A DNA stretch of 64,000 nucleotides from Serripes groenlandicus. Taxonomy: Eukaryota; Mollusca; Bivalvia; Cardiida; Cardiidae. The translations under genes were made by a program, and so were the position numbers. Of the stretch, positions 10,908-22,821 are shown in pieces. Where the stretch lies: the NCBI GenBank assembly GCA_031761405.1, contig JASEVX010000008.1:74568014-74632013 (forward strand). The letters are read 5' to 3'. Below the pieces are notes generated by a model. The model did no database searches, had not been told where the DNA came from, and saw nothing but the letters and a program-made list of their open reading frames with translations. How positions within the stretch are numbered: the first letter of the stretch is position 1; every line of letters starts with the position of its first letter.

Positions 10908-11113
10908 TCCAATTCCAGAAAACTTACTTAGCGTTCAGTAATTCTTTTAAAAATACTTAACAGCATGTAACGATTTATATGAACTTAGTAAATTACTCAA
11001 ACATTCCACCATTCATGTTTTACAAAATTTTCGAAAAAACTATAATGATGAAATTTGCTTTTAAGTATTTTTAAAAGTCTTAAATGGCGCTTAGTACGTT
11101 TGGTGGAATTGGA
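10908..11113. mobile_element. MITE-like TIR element of 206 bp
   Basis: The outer ends are TCCAATTCC and GGAATTGGA. The inverted ends extend ~55 bp: left TCCAATTCCAGAAAACTTAC then TTTTAAAAATACTTAACAG; right (reverse complement) TCCAATTCCACCAAACGTAC then TTTTAAAAATACTTAAAAG. No coding capacity. Target duplication not resolved. Confidence 0.75.
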
Positions 11114-11570
11114 GCCTAGTCTCACATTGCCTACCATTTTCACCCATAAAATCTTATCTTAAAACTAACAAGTGGCAAAGAGAGATGTCACCGTTATAAA
11201 TAACGCTTCAGATTGAACACTTTTTATATTTAATCATTATTTGTTTGAGGGAAATCATATATTTCTTGAATGGCCGTATGGTAAAAAGGGAAATTAAAGA
11301 TTATATTACATATATGTGTATCGGAGCCTTGGTCTATTCAAAAATCTCGAAAGTCGATGTTCGTGTGGTGTTTACTATCTGCTTACCACTTAAATTTGTA
11401 TAGATCTGTAACAGAATTAGTGTTGGAAAACAGACGCTGGTCCATTTAGATTGTGTTTAATTAATGAAAATAGGTACACCGTCCTCATGTACAGTATGTT
11501 AGTTATATCTCGGTAGTCAGCCCACCTACCATTTAAATTCTCGTACCAGTACATCGCTTTACATGCTTAA

Positions 11571-11677
11571 CCCTTTCCCACATACAACAAATATGTGGCA
11601 GACGACTTTGAAAATAGAGTTACAAAAACCTGAAAAATCTCCTTAAAGATAGCGTTAAATAAAGTTGAAAACATTGT
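11571..11677 (+). mobile_element. TTAA element, left half, cut by family U element
   Basis: It begins TTAACCCTTTCCCACATACA with GCAGACGACTTTGAAAA and GTTGAAAACATTGTGG, the left half of the TTAA family. It then passes directly into the family U sequence, so the right half is missing. Confidence 0.65.
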
Positions 11678-11930
11678 GGTCCAGGGAGAGACTAACACTG
11701 TGGACTCTGCGTAAAATATCGACCCCGATCAGCATAAGCATGCCGCACAGGCTTACCCGGATAGACACTTTTCGCCTCCTGTGGATTTTCTGTTTCAGGG
11801 ATCATTACTCTATACCTCAATCCCCTTGAGACGGAATGTGTCGGCCTAGATCAGTATGCGCAGGCTGATCTGGTCGATACATTTCGCAGAAGCCATAATG
11901 TTGATTTTCTCGCGGGACGGCTCATATATA
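11678..11930. mobile_element. TIR element, family U, second copy
   Basis: The left end is eroded (CCAGGGAGAGACTAACACTG, TGGACTCTGCG); the right end is well kept (GCAGAAGCCATAATGTTGAT, TCTCGCGGGACGGCTCATAT). The interior shares ATCAGCATAAGCATGCCG, TTTTCGCCTCCTGTGGATTT and AGTATGCGCAGG with the inverse of the 6530-6795 copy, so the two lie in opposite orientation. Confidence 0.7.
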
Positions 11931-12330
11931 TTTAGAGCATCACCTACTGACGAAGGGCCAATAATGAAAAACTTAGCAAATACAGAATAATCCGTTTTAG
12001 AGGACATGAAATTCGCTATTGAACCAATAAATTAGTAAAGAAATGACATCGTTCGATCGGTCCTTAATGTTGTGACTGCCTTATTTAACGGAGAAATGTT
12101 AAAAATAACAGATGATGAAACTTATCTGTACCTTTATTTCTAAGCTCGAGATACTTAATATTTCTGAGGCAGAGAGAGTTGGTGTTACTCTTTCGTGCGG
12201 CAATACGATCGGTCGGTGATCTTCTCTTTGATTGAAAAAAAAGAAAAAAGAAAAGACATCACACAAAAATTATTCCGGGAAAACAGACTATAGCACCAGC
12301 AACTGTTGTTAATATATAATCAGAATTTAG

Positions 12331-13362
12331 AACAAGAGGGCCATGAGGCCCTGGAATCGCTCACCTGAGAATGGGCTATTTAAGACATAACTCTCATGCT
12401 CAAGCCAAACATGTGGCTTCCAGAGTGTTAACAAGATTTCCCTTAAATTTGGTCTAGTGACCTAGTTTTTGACATGACATGACCCATATTCGAACTTGGC
12501 CTGATATCATCAGGACAAACTTTCTGATAAAGTTTCAACATGCTCAAGTTTAAAATGCGGCTTCAAGAGTGTTAACGAGATTTTCCTTAAATTTGGCCTA
12601 GTGACCTAGTTGACCCGACATGACCTATATTTGAACTTAGCCTAGACATCACTAAGACAAACATTCTGACAAAGTTTCAACATGCTCAAGCCAAAAATGC
12701 GGCTTCAGGAGTGATAACAAGATTTTCCTTAAATTTGGCCTAGTGACCTACCTTTTGAACGGACATGACCTATATTCGAACTTGGCCTAGATATCATCAA
12801 GACAAACTTTCCGACAAAGTCTCAACATGGTCAAGTTTAAAATGTGGCTTCCAGAGTGTTAACAAGATTTTCCTTCAATTTGACCTAGTGACCTAGTTTT
12901 TGACCCGACATGACCTATATTCGAACTTGGCCTAGATATCACTATGACAAACTTTCCGACAAAGTTTCAACATGGTCAAGTTTAAAATGTGGCTTCCAGA
13001 GTGTTAACAAGATTTTCCTTCAATTTGGCCTAGTGACCTAGTTTTTGACCCGACATGACCTATATTCAAACTTGGCCTAGATATCACTATGACAAACATT
13101 CTGACAAAGTTTCAATATGCTCAAGCCAAAAATGCGGCTTCAGTAGTGTTAACAAGAGTTTCCTTAAATTTGACCTAGTGACCTAGCTTTTGACCCGACA
13201 TGACCTATTTTCGAACTTGGCCTAGATATCACTAAGACAAACATTCTGACAAAGTTTCAACATGCTCAAGCCAGCTAGTGACCTAGATTTTGACCCCACA
13301 TGACCCAGTTTCGAACTTGGCCTAGAGTTGATCGAGATATATGTTCTGATAAACTTTTATAA
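12331..13362 (+). mobile_element. Family A element with ~146-bp tandem core units; tail missing
   Basis: The head is AACAAGAGGGCCATGAGGCC then CTGGAATCGCTCACCTGAG. About six core units of ~146 bp follow, each with GTGTTAACAAGATTTTCCTT, TTGGCCTAGTGACCTAG, TTTTTGACCCGACATGACC, GAACTTGGCCTAGATATCA and AAAGTTTCAACATGCTCAAG. The last unit decays at TGATAAACTTTTATAAAG, so the microsatellite and terminal hairpin of full copies are absent. Confidence 0.85.
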
Positions 13363-13487
13363 AGAACATATTAAGTATTAAGTTATATGACATAGAATTG
13401 GATGCTTGCATCTCTGAACTGCTCCTTCTGATCAAAATCTACAAAAGAGAACAAGCTTGTGTAAGTTATAAGAAGACAGTGTATATC

Positions 13488-13625
13488 TTAACCCTTTCCC
13501 TCATACGACAATTCTGCAGCAGACGACTTTGAACATATTTTGTCAAAACATAGAAAATCTCAATAATTGAATGGATAATTACCTATGACTAGAAGTTGAA
13601 AACATTGTGTCAAAAGGAGAAATTG
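13488..13625 (+). mobile_element. TTAA element, left part
   Basis: TTAACCCTTTCCCTCATACG, ATTCTGCAGCAGACGACTTT and AAAACATTGTGTCAAAAGGAG identify the family; the right end is lost. Confidence 0.6.
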
Positions 13626-14367
13626 CACAATTTGTGAAATTTCTTCTTTTATCACTATGTTTTCAAATACCAACTTAACTTGACCCCTTTCTTTGTTGTA
13701 TCAACAAATTAAAGAAATTGGGAAAAATAAGACCAGTATTTATAAATTAAAAATAAAAACTGAGACCAAAAAAAAAAAATAGTCAGAAGGACATACAAAG
13801 CTACAAGAGGAAAACTAACTCTCTTTTGTTTTCTTTTTGCTTAGTATACATGGTCAAACATCTAATTGCCAATTTTAAAATCCAGAAGGATATCAAAATA
13901 AACAATGATCATGCAAATGTCTTTGCTATCTCTGTTAACTGTTAGCCTTTCACTTTAATAGGATGTCATTGACCATTACAGACTGATTAAATAGAATCAT
14001 GCTGAGGTGTACTGCTATCAGAAAGGTTTGACTGTTTGGGTATCAGGTTACATAATTTACTAAAGAATTTCCCATCTTCAACTCAGTCAGTAACTGTTCT
14101 TGTTTAATGTTCCTTGGTAAATACTAGCATCATATGCTGAAATAATTCTTTAATGACACAACATTGACCTCAATTTGTGTTAATAAGCAACTGAAAATTT
14201 GGATTAATCTAAGATTTTTCACATTTATCTCAAGATAATAATAATTAATCAGATGAATTCAAATATTTGTAAGTGTTCTTGAATGTACTACCAAACTTCT
14301 TTTTTTTCTTCCAATAAAATGATATATGTAGAACCTATATTTTTTTCCATTTCCTCATTCAGTTTAT

Positions 14368-14645
14368 CTTACTCGACACTCGACCATTCTTACTCGACAC
14401 TCGACCGTTCTTACTCGACACTCGACCATTCTTACTCGACACTCGACCTTTCTTACTCGACACTCGACCATTCTTACTCGACACTCGACCGTTCTTACTC
14501 GACACTCGACCATTCTTACTCGACACTCGACCTTTCTTACTCGACACTCGACCGTTCTTACTCGACACTCGACCATTCTTACTCGACACTCGACCGTTCT
14601 TACTCGACACTCGACCGTTCTTACTCGACACTCGACCATTCTTAA
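14368..14645 (+). repeat. 21-bp minisatellite, array 1 (~13 units)
   Basis: The unit is TTACTCGACACTCGACCATTC, with the variable base before TTC being A, G or T (CCATTC, CCGTTC, CCTTTC). Because 21 is divisible by 3, several frames stay open on both strands (peptides of repeating SYSTLDR or SSKNGRV); these are by-products, not genes. Confidence 0.93.
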
Positions 14646-14810
14646 TCCCTCGCTAAAGAATTATTTCAGCATATGATTAATGTTAATCCAGGAATATTTA
14701 ACTATCAGAGGTTTGACTGTTTGGGTATCAAGTTACATAATTCTCTAAAGAATTTCCCATCTTCAACCAAGTCAGTAACTGTTCTTGTTTAATATTCCTT
14801 GTTTATATAA

Positions 14811-15029
14811 CCCTATCCCTCATATAGACGTTTTTTGGCACCTCTGCAGCAGACAGCTTATTAAACATAGTGACAAAAGACGAAATTGCTCAAAGCAAGC
14901 AATTTCTCCTTTTGCCACAATGTTTTCCGCTTTTAGTTATAGGTTAACCATTCAATTATCGAAATTTCTATCTTAAGACAAAAAAAATTCAAAGTTGTGT
15001 GCTGCAGAATTGTCGTATGAGGGAAAGGG
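14811..15029 (+). mobile_element. TTAA element, 219 bp, inserted in the second duplicate
   Basis: It starts CCCTATCCCTCATATAGACG and ends GTATGAGGGAAAGGG. The inside shows GCTCAAAGCAAGCAATTTCT as the arm of a central hairpin. The flanking target is eroded (ATAA / TTTA). The matching position in the first duplicate (near 14115) is empty. Confidence 0.8.
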
Positions 15030-15287
15030 TTTATACATTAATCATATGCTGAAATAATTCTTTAATGACACAACATTGACCTCAATTTGTGTTAATAAAC
15101 AACTCAAAGTTGGGATTGATTTAAGAATATACATTTGTCACTACATTATTAAACAATAATTAATCAGGTGAATTCAAATATTTGTTAGTGTATGTGTGTA
15201 GCTTAGTAACCAAACTTTTTTTTTCTTCCAATAAAATGATATATGTAGAACCTATAGGTTTTATTTTACTTTCCTCATTCAAACTAT

Positions 15288-15522
15288 CTTACTCGACACT
15301 CGACCATTCTTACTCGACACTCGACCGTTCTTACTCGACACTCGACCGTTCTTACTCGACACTCGACCGTTCTTACTCGACACCTGACCGTTCTTACTCG
15401 ACACTCGACCGTTCTTACTCGACACTCGACCGTTCTTACTCGACACTCGACCTTTCTTACTCGACACTCGACCTTTCTTACTCGACACTCGACCATTCTT
15501 ACTCGATACTCGACACTCGACA
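15288..15522 (+). repeat. 21-bp minisatellite, array 2 (~11 units)
   Basis: Same unit as the array at 14368, with one ACACCTGACC variant and a decaying end (ACTCGATACTCGACACTCGA). It lies at the equivalent position in the second duplicate. Confidence 0.92.
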
Positions 15523-15549
15523 ATTAGAAACCCTCTATACGACCACATT

Positions 15550-17355
15550 CGACCATTTGTGCATGTGTGTAATTAAAAAAAATTATTTGTAGCGTTATAG
15601 TGGTATTTTTTTTGTAATGGAATTTTTCCAATTTTCCTTTGCTCGACGATAAGTTGGAAATTGAATTCATTAAAACTGTCCAAAAAATAAGACAACTATA
15701 TATCTGCGCAAAAACTAATTAAGTAAAGAAACGGAATGTCATAATTAATGTACAGCTACTCCATGCGGAATTAAAATGAAACAAATTCTAATTAACGAGA
15801 CGCGATTGATTTTGACGTTTAAACAAACGAACAACAACGTGCGCAACGTCAATGAAGGACAGAACAGAACATTCATGTTGAATATACTGCAAAGTTACTT
15901 TGGACACAAGTTGCAATAAATGACCTCTTTTAACTAACATAAACTCAGTGTTTAATATGAGCTAATGTGATCACCATGTGGCAGTCAGCTTACACCTTAC
16001 ATGCTAACCAACATTTCCACTTAATGCACTGTGTGAACTAAACTTCAAAGGAATGTTTCTAGTACGAAAGCGTTCAAATAATTCGATTCGATACTGAACT
16101 CAGGGTTTACATGGTATCACAAATGGAGAAAGCAAACAATCTTTTTCCTCTAAAACTATATTATTCTTTACTCAAATGTTCTTTCCATGGATGAGTAATC
16201 AAAATATGTTGATAGATTATAACACATGATCCTTAGGGATGGGGCCTGTTATCACTATATGCCTATAAGGCAAACGTGTGAAAGAAATGATAAGGTTTCA
16301 AAGTAGATTTCGGGTGGTTGTGGTAACCCTCATGATGGGGATGGGGATTGTTTAAATTAAGTGGACATACTTTCAACCTTTAAACCTTTTCAAACTAGGG
16401 GGCTTATTTCAAAGTAGGTTCATACACATATAAATGCTCTTTACAAAGCCCCCTAACAACGTTTTTCGAAATAGTTTGATCAGTCAAAAAGCATTGCCGC
16501 TGTGGTAGAGCTTGGTTCAATTTATATGCGTAAAGTGCAAACAGGCTCTTAAAACAAATTACTCTGAAACTAGATCTACTGACTTCATTCAAATTAGTCT
16601 AAGACAAATGTACCATTAAATAAGTATGCTGCAGATTTGTTGTTTGTGAGAATGTGATAAATATCATGGATCAGAATACTGTATTGTCCTGTAAACATGA
16701 ATACTCATGTGAGCGATCCGCTACATCATAGATAAACTTCTTTTAGGATTGGCAAACATTAAGGGCAGATTTATATTCGATCGAAATAGTTTCAAAAATT
16801 AAGATAAGTGAACACGGCAATATATATATATATATACAATGTGTCTTTTCAAACAAAACAATAATAACATAATTGGATTATTTTTTAACTCAATCTATGC
16901 AGTACATACCGCCAAAGCCTTACAGATTATGATGTCAACGTTATTAACAATAAATACGAAAGGGGAGAAAAAAACGTTTTGAATAACATTCTTGGAAACG
17001 GAGAGAGTGTGCGTCATATAAGTAATTGATTAAAATATCTCACGTACGATTGAACATGCATATATATGTGACCGTCCGTGCGATAAGGTTCACGTCTGGT
17101 TTTGTGAAGAGTGTAGATTCAGATCAGCCAGTGCATTGGCACAGTCCGTTAAATATCTACTCTGTTCAAATATTACTTACACAAGGGCAATAGAAGTTTT
17201 TGTCAAATTGTATAGATTATGATAAGATGTAAAGGCGATTCGAACCTACACTGCTCAGAAATGCAAACGTGTACCTTTTCCCGTGAAAACAAGTTGAAGA
17301 AATATTATGTAAAAGTCATTTACATAGAATACTCTTCAATAAAAGTATTTTAGAC
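15550..17355. other. AT-rich non-coding DNA, nothing recognised
   Basis: About 1.8 kb with only short frames and a (TA)n tract at 16820-16836. No dispersed family seen. Confidence 0.4.
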
Positions 17356-17359
17356 TAAG

Positions 17360-18205
17360 ATGTTTTACAAAAACGTGAAAAGTGAAGTCGCAATATAAAC
17401 TGTAACATTTCCTAAACAGTTCGCTGCATTTCGAATTGTATACATATTTTACAAATACATGAAAAGTGAAGTCTTAAAAGTTAGCTGCCCTGCCAAATGT
17501 ATATATTTACAAATACGTGAAAATGGGAGTCGCAGTATTAAATGTAACATTTCCTTTAAATTTAGCCCCTTTTCATTTGTTTATATTTACAAAAACGTGA
17601 AAAGTGAAGTCGCAATATAAACTGAAATAAATATTTCCTTAACAATTTGCTGCATTTCGAATTGTATATATTTTACAAATACATGAAAAGTGAAGTGTTA
17701 AAAGTTAGCTGCCCTGCCAAATGTATATATTTACAAATACGTGAAAAGGAAAGTCGCAATATTACATGTAACATTTCCTTAAAATTTAGCCCCTTTCCAA
17801 TTGTATATATCAGTTACAAATACGTGAAGTCTTAAAAGTTAGCTAACTTTCCAATTGTGTTTATTTACAAATGCGTAAAAAGTGAAGTCTTAAAAGTTAG
17901 CTGCCTTTCAAATTGTACGTGAAAAGTGAAGTCGCAATATGAAATGTAGCATCTCTTTAACAGTTAACTGCAGAAGTCGCAAGTTCGATGCCTTTCCGAA
18001 ATGGTATTCGAACAAAAGGTAACGGGATAAAATGCAACGAATGATAAGCAACATAATTTTGCCCTGATAGCAATATTAAATATAACATAATATAACATGT
18101 CCTTATTAACAATTAACTGCCATCCAATTGTATATATATTTATATTTACATATACGTGAAAGTGGGGTCGCAATATTAAATATAACATGATATAACATGT
18201 CCTTA
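17360..18205 (+). repeat. Degenerate tandem array, ~85-bp units in ~226-bp higher-order repeats
   Basis: Units carry TTTACAAATACGTGAAAAGTG, AAGTCGCAATATAAA or AAGTCTTAAAAGTTAGCTGC, and TGTAACATTTCCTTAA. GCTGCATTTCGAATTGTATA recurs at 17423 and 17649 (226 bp apart) with the following block also repeated, showing a higher-order period. Later units (to ~18205) are more diverged. Confidence 0.85.
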
Positions 18206-19385
18206 ACAGTTACTCTCTATACATCACATCACATATCTTTACATCAAGGTTTGCAAAGCTATTTTTCCTCTAAAATTATAGTTAGTATGTTAGGTTCGGT
18301 ATCATTGGATAAACCAGGAAAACAATATAATGTTCAAACTAAAGGTCAAAAGTTATAACTTACCGAATTCTCAAAGTTCACCAATAAAATCTTCTATCCT
18401 TTTTGCGCACCACTCTTTCCTCGTGATATAATATGTTAGATACGTCCGAACTGTATGTAAGTCAAAGGCGTAATGCCGGGCCCAAACGACTATGCAGTCT
18501 TTACAAACAACAATCACGTGATATTGCGCATAGATACAGTATAATATTTCGTAACGACAGGTGGTTAACCTTATAAGGTAAGTTATTACCTTATAAGGTA
18601 ATGATAAAATGTACAAATATCCAGTGCTATAATTAGAAGTAACCCGATATGGTATGTTAGGATCGTCTGCTCTGAAAACGTTTTATAAAACTTTTTGTTC
18701 AAGTTTGAATACATCCTTTACCACAAACTTTTTCATTAGATTTTACTGATGTTTTCAACAATAGTTCAGTAACATACAGTTAAGACCAGCATGAAAGAGC
18801 CAATCTGATTGTATTGTGATTGGATTCATCCATTTTTTATTGACGACATTTATCTATCAATGTTTGGGCCTATTTTATTAACAAAGTCATTTGTTAACAT
18901 CAAACATTGATTCATATGGCAGTTAAAGACAAATATGGTATGCACATCAATATATGTTCATTTTGAAGAAAAGAGTATATAACAAGTATATTCGATAGAG
19001 CAATCGAGTGAGAAGTACGGCGCTCGTTGAAACCACTGAAAACATCGATCAAAACGACAATTTCGGAAAAGCGAGCAAGATACGGGATACGATACGATAC
19101 CAAGAATTTCAACAAACAAAATATTTGATGAATGAATTAAAATAATGTTTTTAAAATTCATCTCCTGCAGAGTTGTCCGAAAGCCCCTGTTTGTGGGAAA
19201 GGGTAAATAGATGTGTGTATTACATACTTGTCAAAACATTATTGAGAAACACAATGTTTTAAAACCGTGAAATTATCTAGTGATACTTTTCACCCTTTAT
19301 ATTTTTCTTTACATAGTCTCCTACACTGCATTGAAAATATGAAATATCTCCATATATTAACTATTAAATAAAAAAGCATTATGGT
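18206..19385. other. Non-coding DNA with a doubled palindrome
   Basis: ACCTTATAAGGT is a perfect 12-bp palindrome found at 18568-18579 and again at 18588-18599, 20 bp apart. A right-end remnant of a TTAA element is visible at ~19160-19206 (TGCAGAGTTGTCCGAAAG, TTTGTGGGAAAGGGT). No gene seen. Confidence 0.5.
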
Positions 19386-19387
19386 AT

Positions 19388-19647
19388 AGTTTTCAAAGGT
19401 TATCTATTGCAGATGTGTCAATATGTACCTGCAGATGGAATAGGGTTAACGTATTCCCATTTATGGACGCAACTGTAAAAGACAACTTAAGAAAACCTTG
19501 TGATAAAATAGTAAAATGCTCATTATGAGCAATTTTTCCTTTTGCCAAAATGTTTTCAACAATATTAAAAAAATATCTTTCATTTAAAGAGATTTCTCAT
19601 ATTTTTGCAAAGTCCACTATTGAAGAAAAGGAGTATATGGGAACAGG
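19388..19647. mobile_element. Two abutting TTAA elements sharing one TTAA
   Basis: A right-end fragment (19388-19445, ending GGAATAGGG) meets TTAA at 19446-19449, followed at once by a near-complete copy, 19450-19647, ending GGGAACAGG before TTAA at 19648-19651. The interior contains CTCATTATGAGC, the loop of the family hairpin. Confidence 0.65.
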
Positions 19648-19704
19648 TTAAAACAAGACAAAAATAGAACAACTAAAACAAACAGATATCTTCCGTATCA
19701 ACAA

Positions 19705-21483
19705 ATCGAGGGCTTGGCGTGAAACGGTTGTAACTAAAAAATTATTTTGAAAACCCTGGTTTATGGACAATTTTAGGTACCGTTGCTTAGAACGAGCAAT
19801 GGCACCTACATTTCCATTGTTTTCAAAGAAAAACTAGAGATTGCTTTTTTGAAAAAGCGCTTGTCTCCCCATTTGTGTGGTCGTAGGGGAGGAAAAGAAA
19901 CGATGGAGATGAATTTTTTAGTTTTGGACTGGAGATGAAGCAACAGTGACAATCCTCAGTTATTGAGCGGAAACCATTTTTCAGCTGAGGGTTACCATGA
20001 CCTTGGTCTTTGACCTAGTGACCTCAAAATCAATAGGGGTCATTTGCTGCTGGTGACCAACCTGCACACCAAGTATGAAGTTCCTGGGCCCAAGCAATCT
20101 TCAGTTATTGAGCGGAAACCATTTTTCAGCCAAAGGTCACCGTGACCTTGACCTTTGACCTACTGACATCAAAATGGGGTCATCTACAGGTTAGGACCAA
20201 GCTGCACACCAAGTATGAAATTCCTGGGTATAAGCGCTCTTGAGTTATTGAGTAAAACACATTTTTCAGCTGAAGGTTACCGTGACCTTCGACATTTGAC
20301 TTTGTGACTTCAAAATCAAACAAACTGGTTAGGACCAACCTGCACACCAGGTATGAAGTTCCTCAACATAAGCATTCTTTAGTTATTGAGAGGAAACCAT
20401 TTTTCAGCTGAAGGTTACCATGACCTTGACCTTTAAGCTAGTGACCTCATAATCAATTAGGGTCATCTGCTGGTGGTGACCAACCTGCACACCAAGTATT
20501 AACTTCCACGGCCAAAGCATTCTACAGTTATTAGGAAAAACAATGTTTCAGCTCATTTTCACTGTGACCTTTCAGCTCAAGGTCACTATGACCTTGACTT
20601 TGACCTCAAAATTAATAGGGTCTTCTACTGGGCATGGCCAACCTGCATACCAAGTATGGAGTTCCTCGGCCCAAGCGTTCTTCAGTTATTGAGCGGAAAC
20701 CATTTTTTACATTACAAGGTCACCACGACCTTGACCTTTGACCTTCTGACATCAAAATCAATAGAAGTCATCTACTGGTCATGACCAACCTGCATACCAA
20801 GTATGAAGATCCTATGCCGAAGCGTTCTTCAGTTATTGAGCGGAAACAAGTGTGACGGATGTGACCTTGACCACTGTGACCTTGACCTTTGACCTAGTGA
20901 CCTTAAAATTAATAGGGGTCATTTGCTGGTGGTGACCAACCTGTACATCAAGTATGAAGTTCCTGGGCTCAAGCAAAAACTATTTATCAGCTCATTGTCA
21001 CTGTGACCTTTCAAGCTCATGTCACTGTGACCTTGACTTTAGACGTACTGACCTCAAAATCAATAGGGGTCTTTTACTAGGCATGGCCAACCTGCATACC
21101 AAGTATGGAGTTCCTCAGCCAAAGCGTTCTTCAGTAATTGAGCGGAAATCATTTTTTACCTCACAAGGTCACCATGACCTTGACCTTTGACCTTCTGTTA
21201 TCAAAATCAATAGGGGTCAGCTACTAGTCATGACCAACCTGCATACCAAGTATGAAGTTCCTACGCACAAGCGTTCTTCGGTTATTGAGCGGAAACAAGT
21301 GTGACAGACGGAAGGACGGAAGGACGGAAGGACGGACGGAACGGGCAAAAACAATATGTCACCCCCATGTAATGGGGGAGACATAATGATTTAACACATT
21401 ACAAGATTTTATGGCGAGGTGATTAACCTTGGTAAAAAAATACCAATTTTAGTTACAACTGTTTCACGCTAAGCCCTCGATAT
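19705..21483. mobile_element. TIR element that carries family D as an insert
   Basis: The left end is ATCGAGGGCTTGGCGTGAAA then CGGTTGTAACTAAAA (19705-19740). The reverse complement of the right end (about 21447-21483) is ATCGAGGGCTTAGCGTGAAA then CAGTTGTAACTAAAA: 35-bp inverted ends with two differences. Outside the family D core only ~240 bp remain, including a hairpin GGTACCGTTGCT / AGCAATGGCACC (about 19776-19806), consistent with a short MITE interrupted by family D. Confidence 0.75.
19855..21392 (+). mobile_element. Family D element: ~155-bp units with nuclear-receptor-like motifs
   Basis: The head is GAAAAAGCGCTTGTCTCCCC. Core units contain GACCTTGACCTTTGACCT, ATCAATAGGGGTCAT, GACCAACCTGCATACCAAG, TATGAAGTTCCT and CTTCAGTTATTGAGCGGAAA. 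The core ends in a GGACGGAAGGACGGAAGGAC microsatellite (~21303-21340) and a tail hairpin CCCCCATGTAATGGGGG followed by AGACATAATG. About nine units are visible, some partly deleted. Short open frames are by-products. Confidence 0.85.
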
Positions 21484-21489
21484 CTATAA

Positions 21490-22010
21490 GAGCTAATTCG
21501 GCTTTTTAAAGCATATCTTCATCGGCTACAACTTTGTCGTGAAGTAAAGAATTTACCTTGTATGACTGAAAGGATTGTAAATGTCATTTTTGATACATCA
21601 AGGATATAATTATGTGTCATGAGCGAAAGACACTATCCGAAAAGAAGAAATTGTAGAATTTCAGCAAAATTATCTTTTTTTCCACAATGTTACAATATCT
21701 TTCTTTACCAGCTTTCTTCTTTTAACCAAACGCATGCAGTTAACTCTGCATTTTTGTTGAAAAGAGAAATTAAATATTCACTTCTCAATAAGCTGTTTTG
21801 CTAAAATTGGTAAGTTATACATAAAGTAAATTCCCAGAGTAACCTTAAATTCGATTTGTATTCAACATGCGATCTATGTAATATAGACGCCTCGTATTTC
21901 AGACTGCCATATTAAATCAAACACTATAATACAGACTTCACAAACAAACCGATATAACGCCACAAAGACGACTCCATATATCTTGGAGACCGGGCGGTCT
22001 TGTCTTTATA
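21490..22010. other. Non-coding DNA, nothing recognised
   Basis: No gene or shared repeat except a possible eroded TTAA-element core near 21630-21700 (GAAATTGTAGAATTTC, CCACAATGTTAC). Confidence 0.35.
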
Positions 22011-22011
22011 T

Positions 22012-22180
22012 GCCAAGCCCGGTAGCTCAGTCGGTTGCGATGCGGGCTTCAATACAGTGGTTGTGAGTTCAAACTCCAGCTCGGCCGTTTCCGACGTTTG
22101 ACAAAAGTCACTGTGACAAGCGTCATCCACCAATGGACTTAAAGTCGTAGGCGTTACCATAGTGCGGCCCCTTTATCAAC
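22012..22180 (+). mobile_element. tRNA-derived SINE, family S2, 5' part
   Basis: GCCCGGTAGCTCAGTCGGTT gives an A-box-like promoter, TTGTGAGTTCAAACTCC a B-box, and CTCGGCC closes the tRNA-like head. The body (CGACGTTTGACAAAAGTCA, CATCCACCAATGGACTT) matches the copy at 55235-55503. It decays after ~22180 without the usual tail. Confidence 0.75.
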
Positions 22181-22459
22181 GGGCGTATTAAAAGTGGGAT
22201 TTATATATAGTCAGCGTGCACTTTACACCTGTGCATTTGCTGAATACAAGCTATCAACACGTTAAGTTTGAAATCAATATATTTGAAAATAATCGAGAAA
22301 TTTGCTGAACAAGAAATCATGAAACAAAGAGATAACTCTAAAAATAGGCATATTGGAATGATTACAATCTTCTAACAACTCCAACAAAAGGCGTGCTATC
22401 GTTATTGTTCGTGTGCACTACACTTGATTGCGCTTGAAGGCACTCAGTCAACATGTATA

Positions 22460-22512
22460 TGAGCCGTTCCACGAGAAAACCAACGCTATGGACTCTGCAT
22501 AATGTATCGACA
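22460..22512 (+). mobile_element. Family U terminal fragment
   Basis: GAGCCGTTCCACGAGAAAAC, CAACGCTATGGACTCTGC and AATGTATCGAC match the inverted end of the 6530-6795 element. The rest is absent. Confidence 0.7.
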
Positions 22513-22584
22513 TATATATGTTCTCTATTATATGAGTTAGACAATTTCAATATAGTCTCTTTGAACACTAATGAATATTGAAAT

Positions 22585-22760
22585 ACACTTTCTTGAGCCA
22601 TACCATACAAACAAAGTCTTCTGAAATTTCTTTATAGTTTATTTGTACACAAAATGCATCAAAACATAGAAACATAGAAACACATTTTCTTGAGCACACA
22701 ATACAAACAAAGACGTCCGTGACATTTTTATATAGGTTTCTTTTCTAGCATACAAACATA
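22585..22760 (+). repeat. Two-copy ~97-bp imperfect repeat
   Basis: TTTCTTGAGC, ATACAAACAAAG, a T-rich stretch and GTTTATTTG/GTTTCTTTT recur about 97 bp apart, diverged. Confidence 0.5.
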
Positions 22761-22821
22761 CGAAAACATTGAGACTTGAATGAACGCTTGAATGTTCCCT
22801 ACTTGCTGCTCTTTAATTTCA

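Larger units (their letters stand above)
14025..15290 (+). repeat. Duplicated ~300-bp flank around two minisatellites
   Basis: 14025-14100 recurs at 14709-14790 (GACTGTTTGGGTATCA, AAAGAATTTCCCATCTTCAA, GTCAGTAACTGTTCTTG), and 14135-14345 recurs at 15040-15265 (CATATGCTGAAATAATTCTT, TGACACAACATTGACCTCAA, CCAATAAAATGATATATGTAG). The second copy is longer because a TTAA element sits in it at 14811-15029. The duplicated unit therefore included flank plus minisatellite. Confidence 0.85.

Noticed and set aside
14283..15592. Frames of repeating SYSTLDR / SSKNGRV / VECRVRT on both strands
   Set aside because: Same reason: 21-bp minisatellite. All open frames in the arrays are unit translations.
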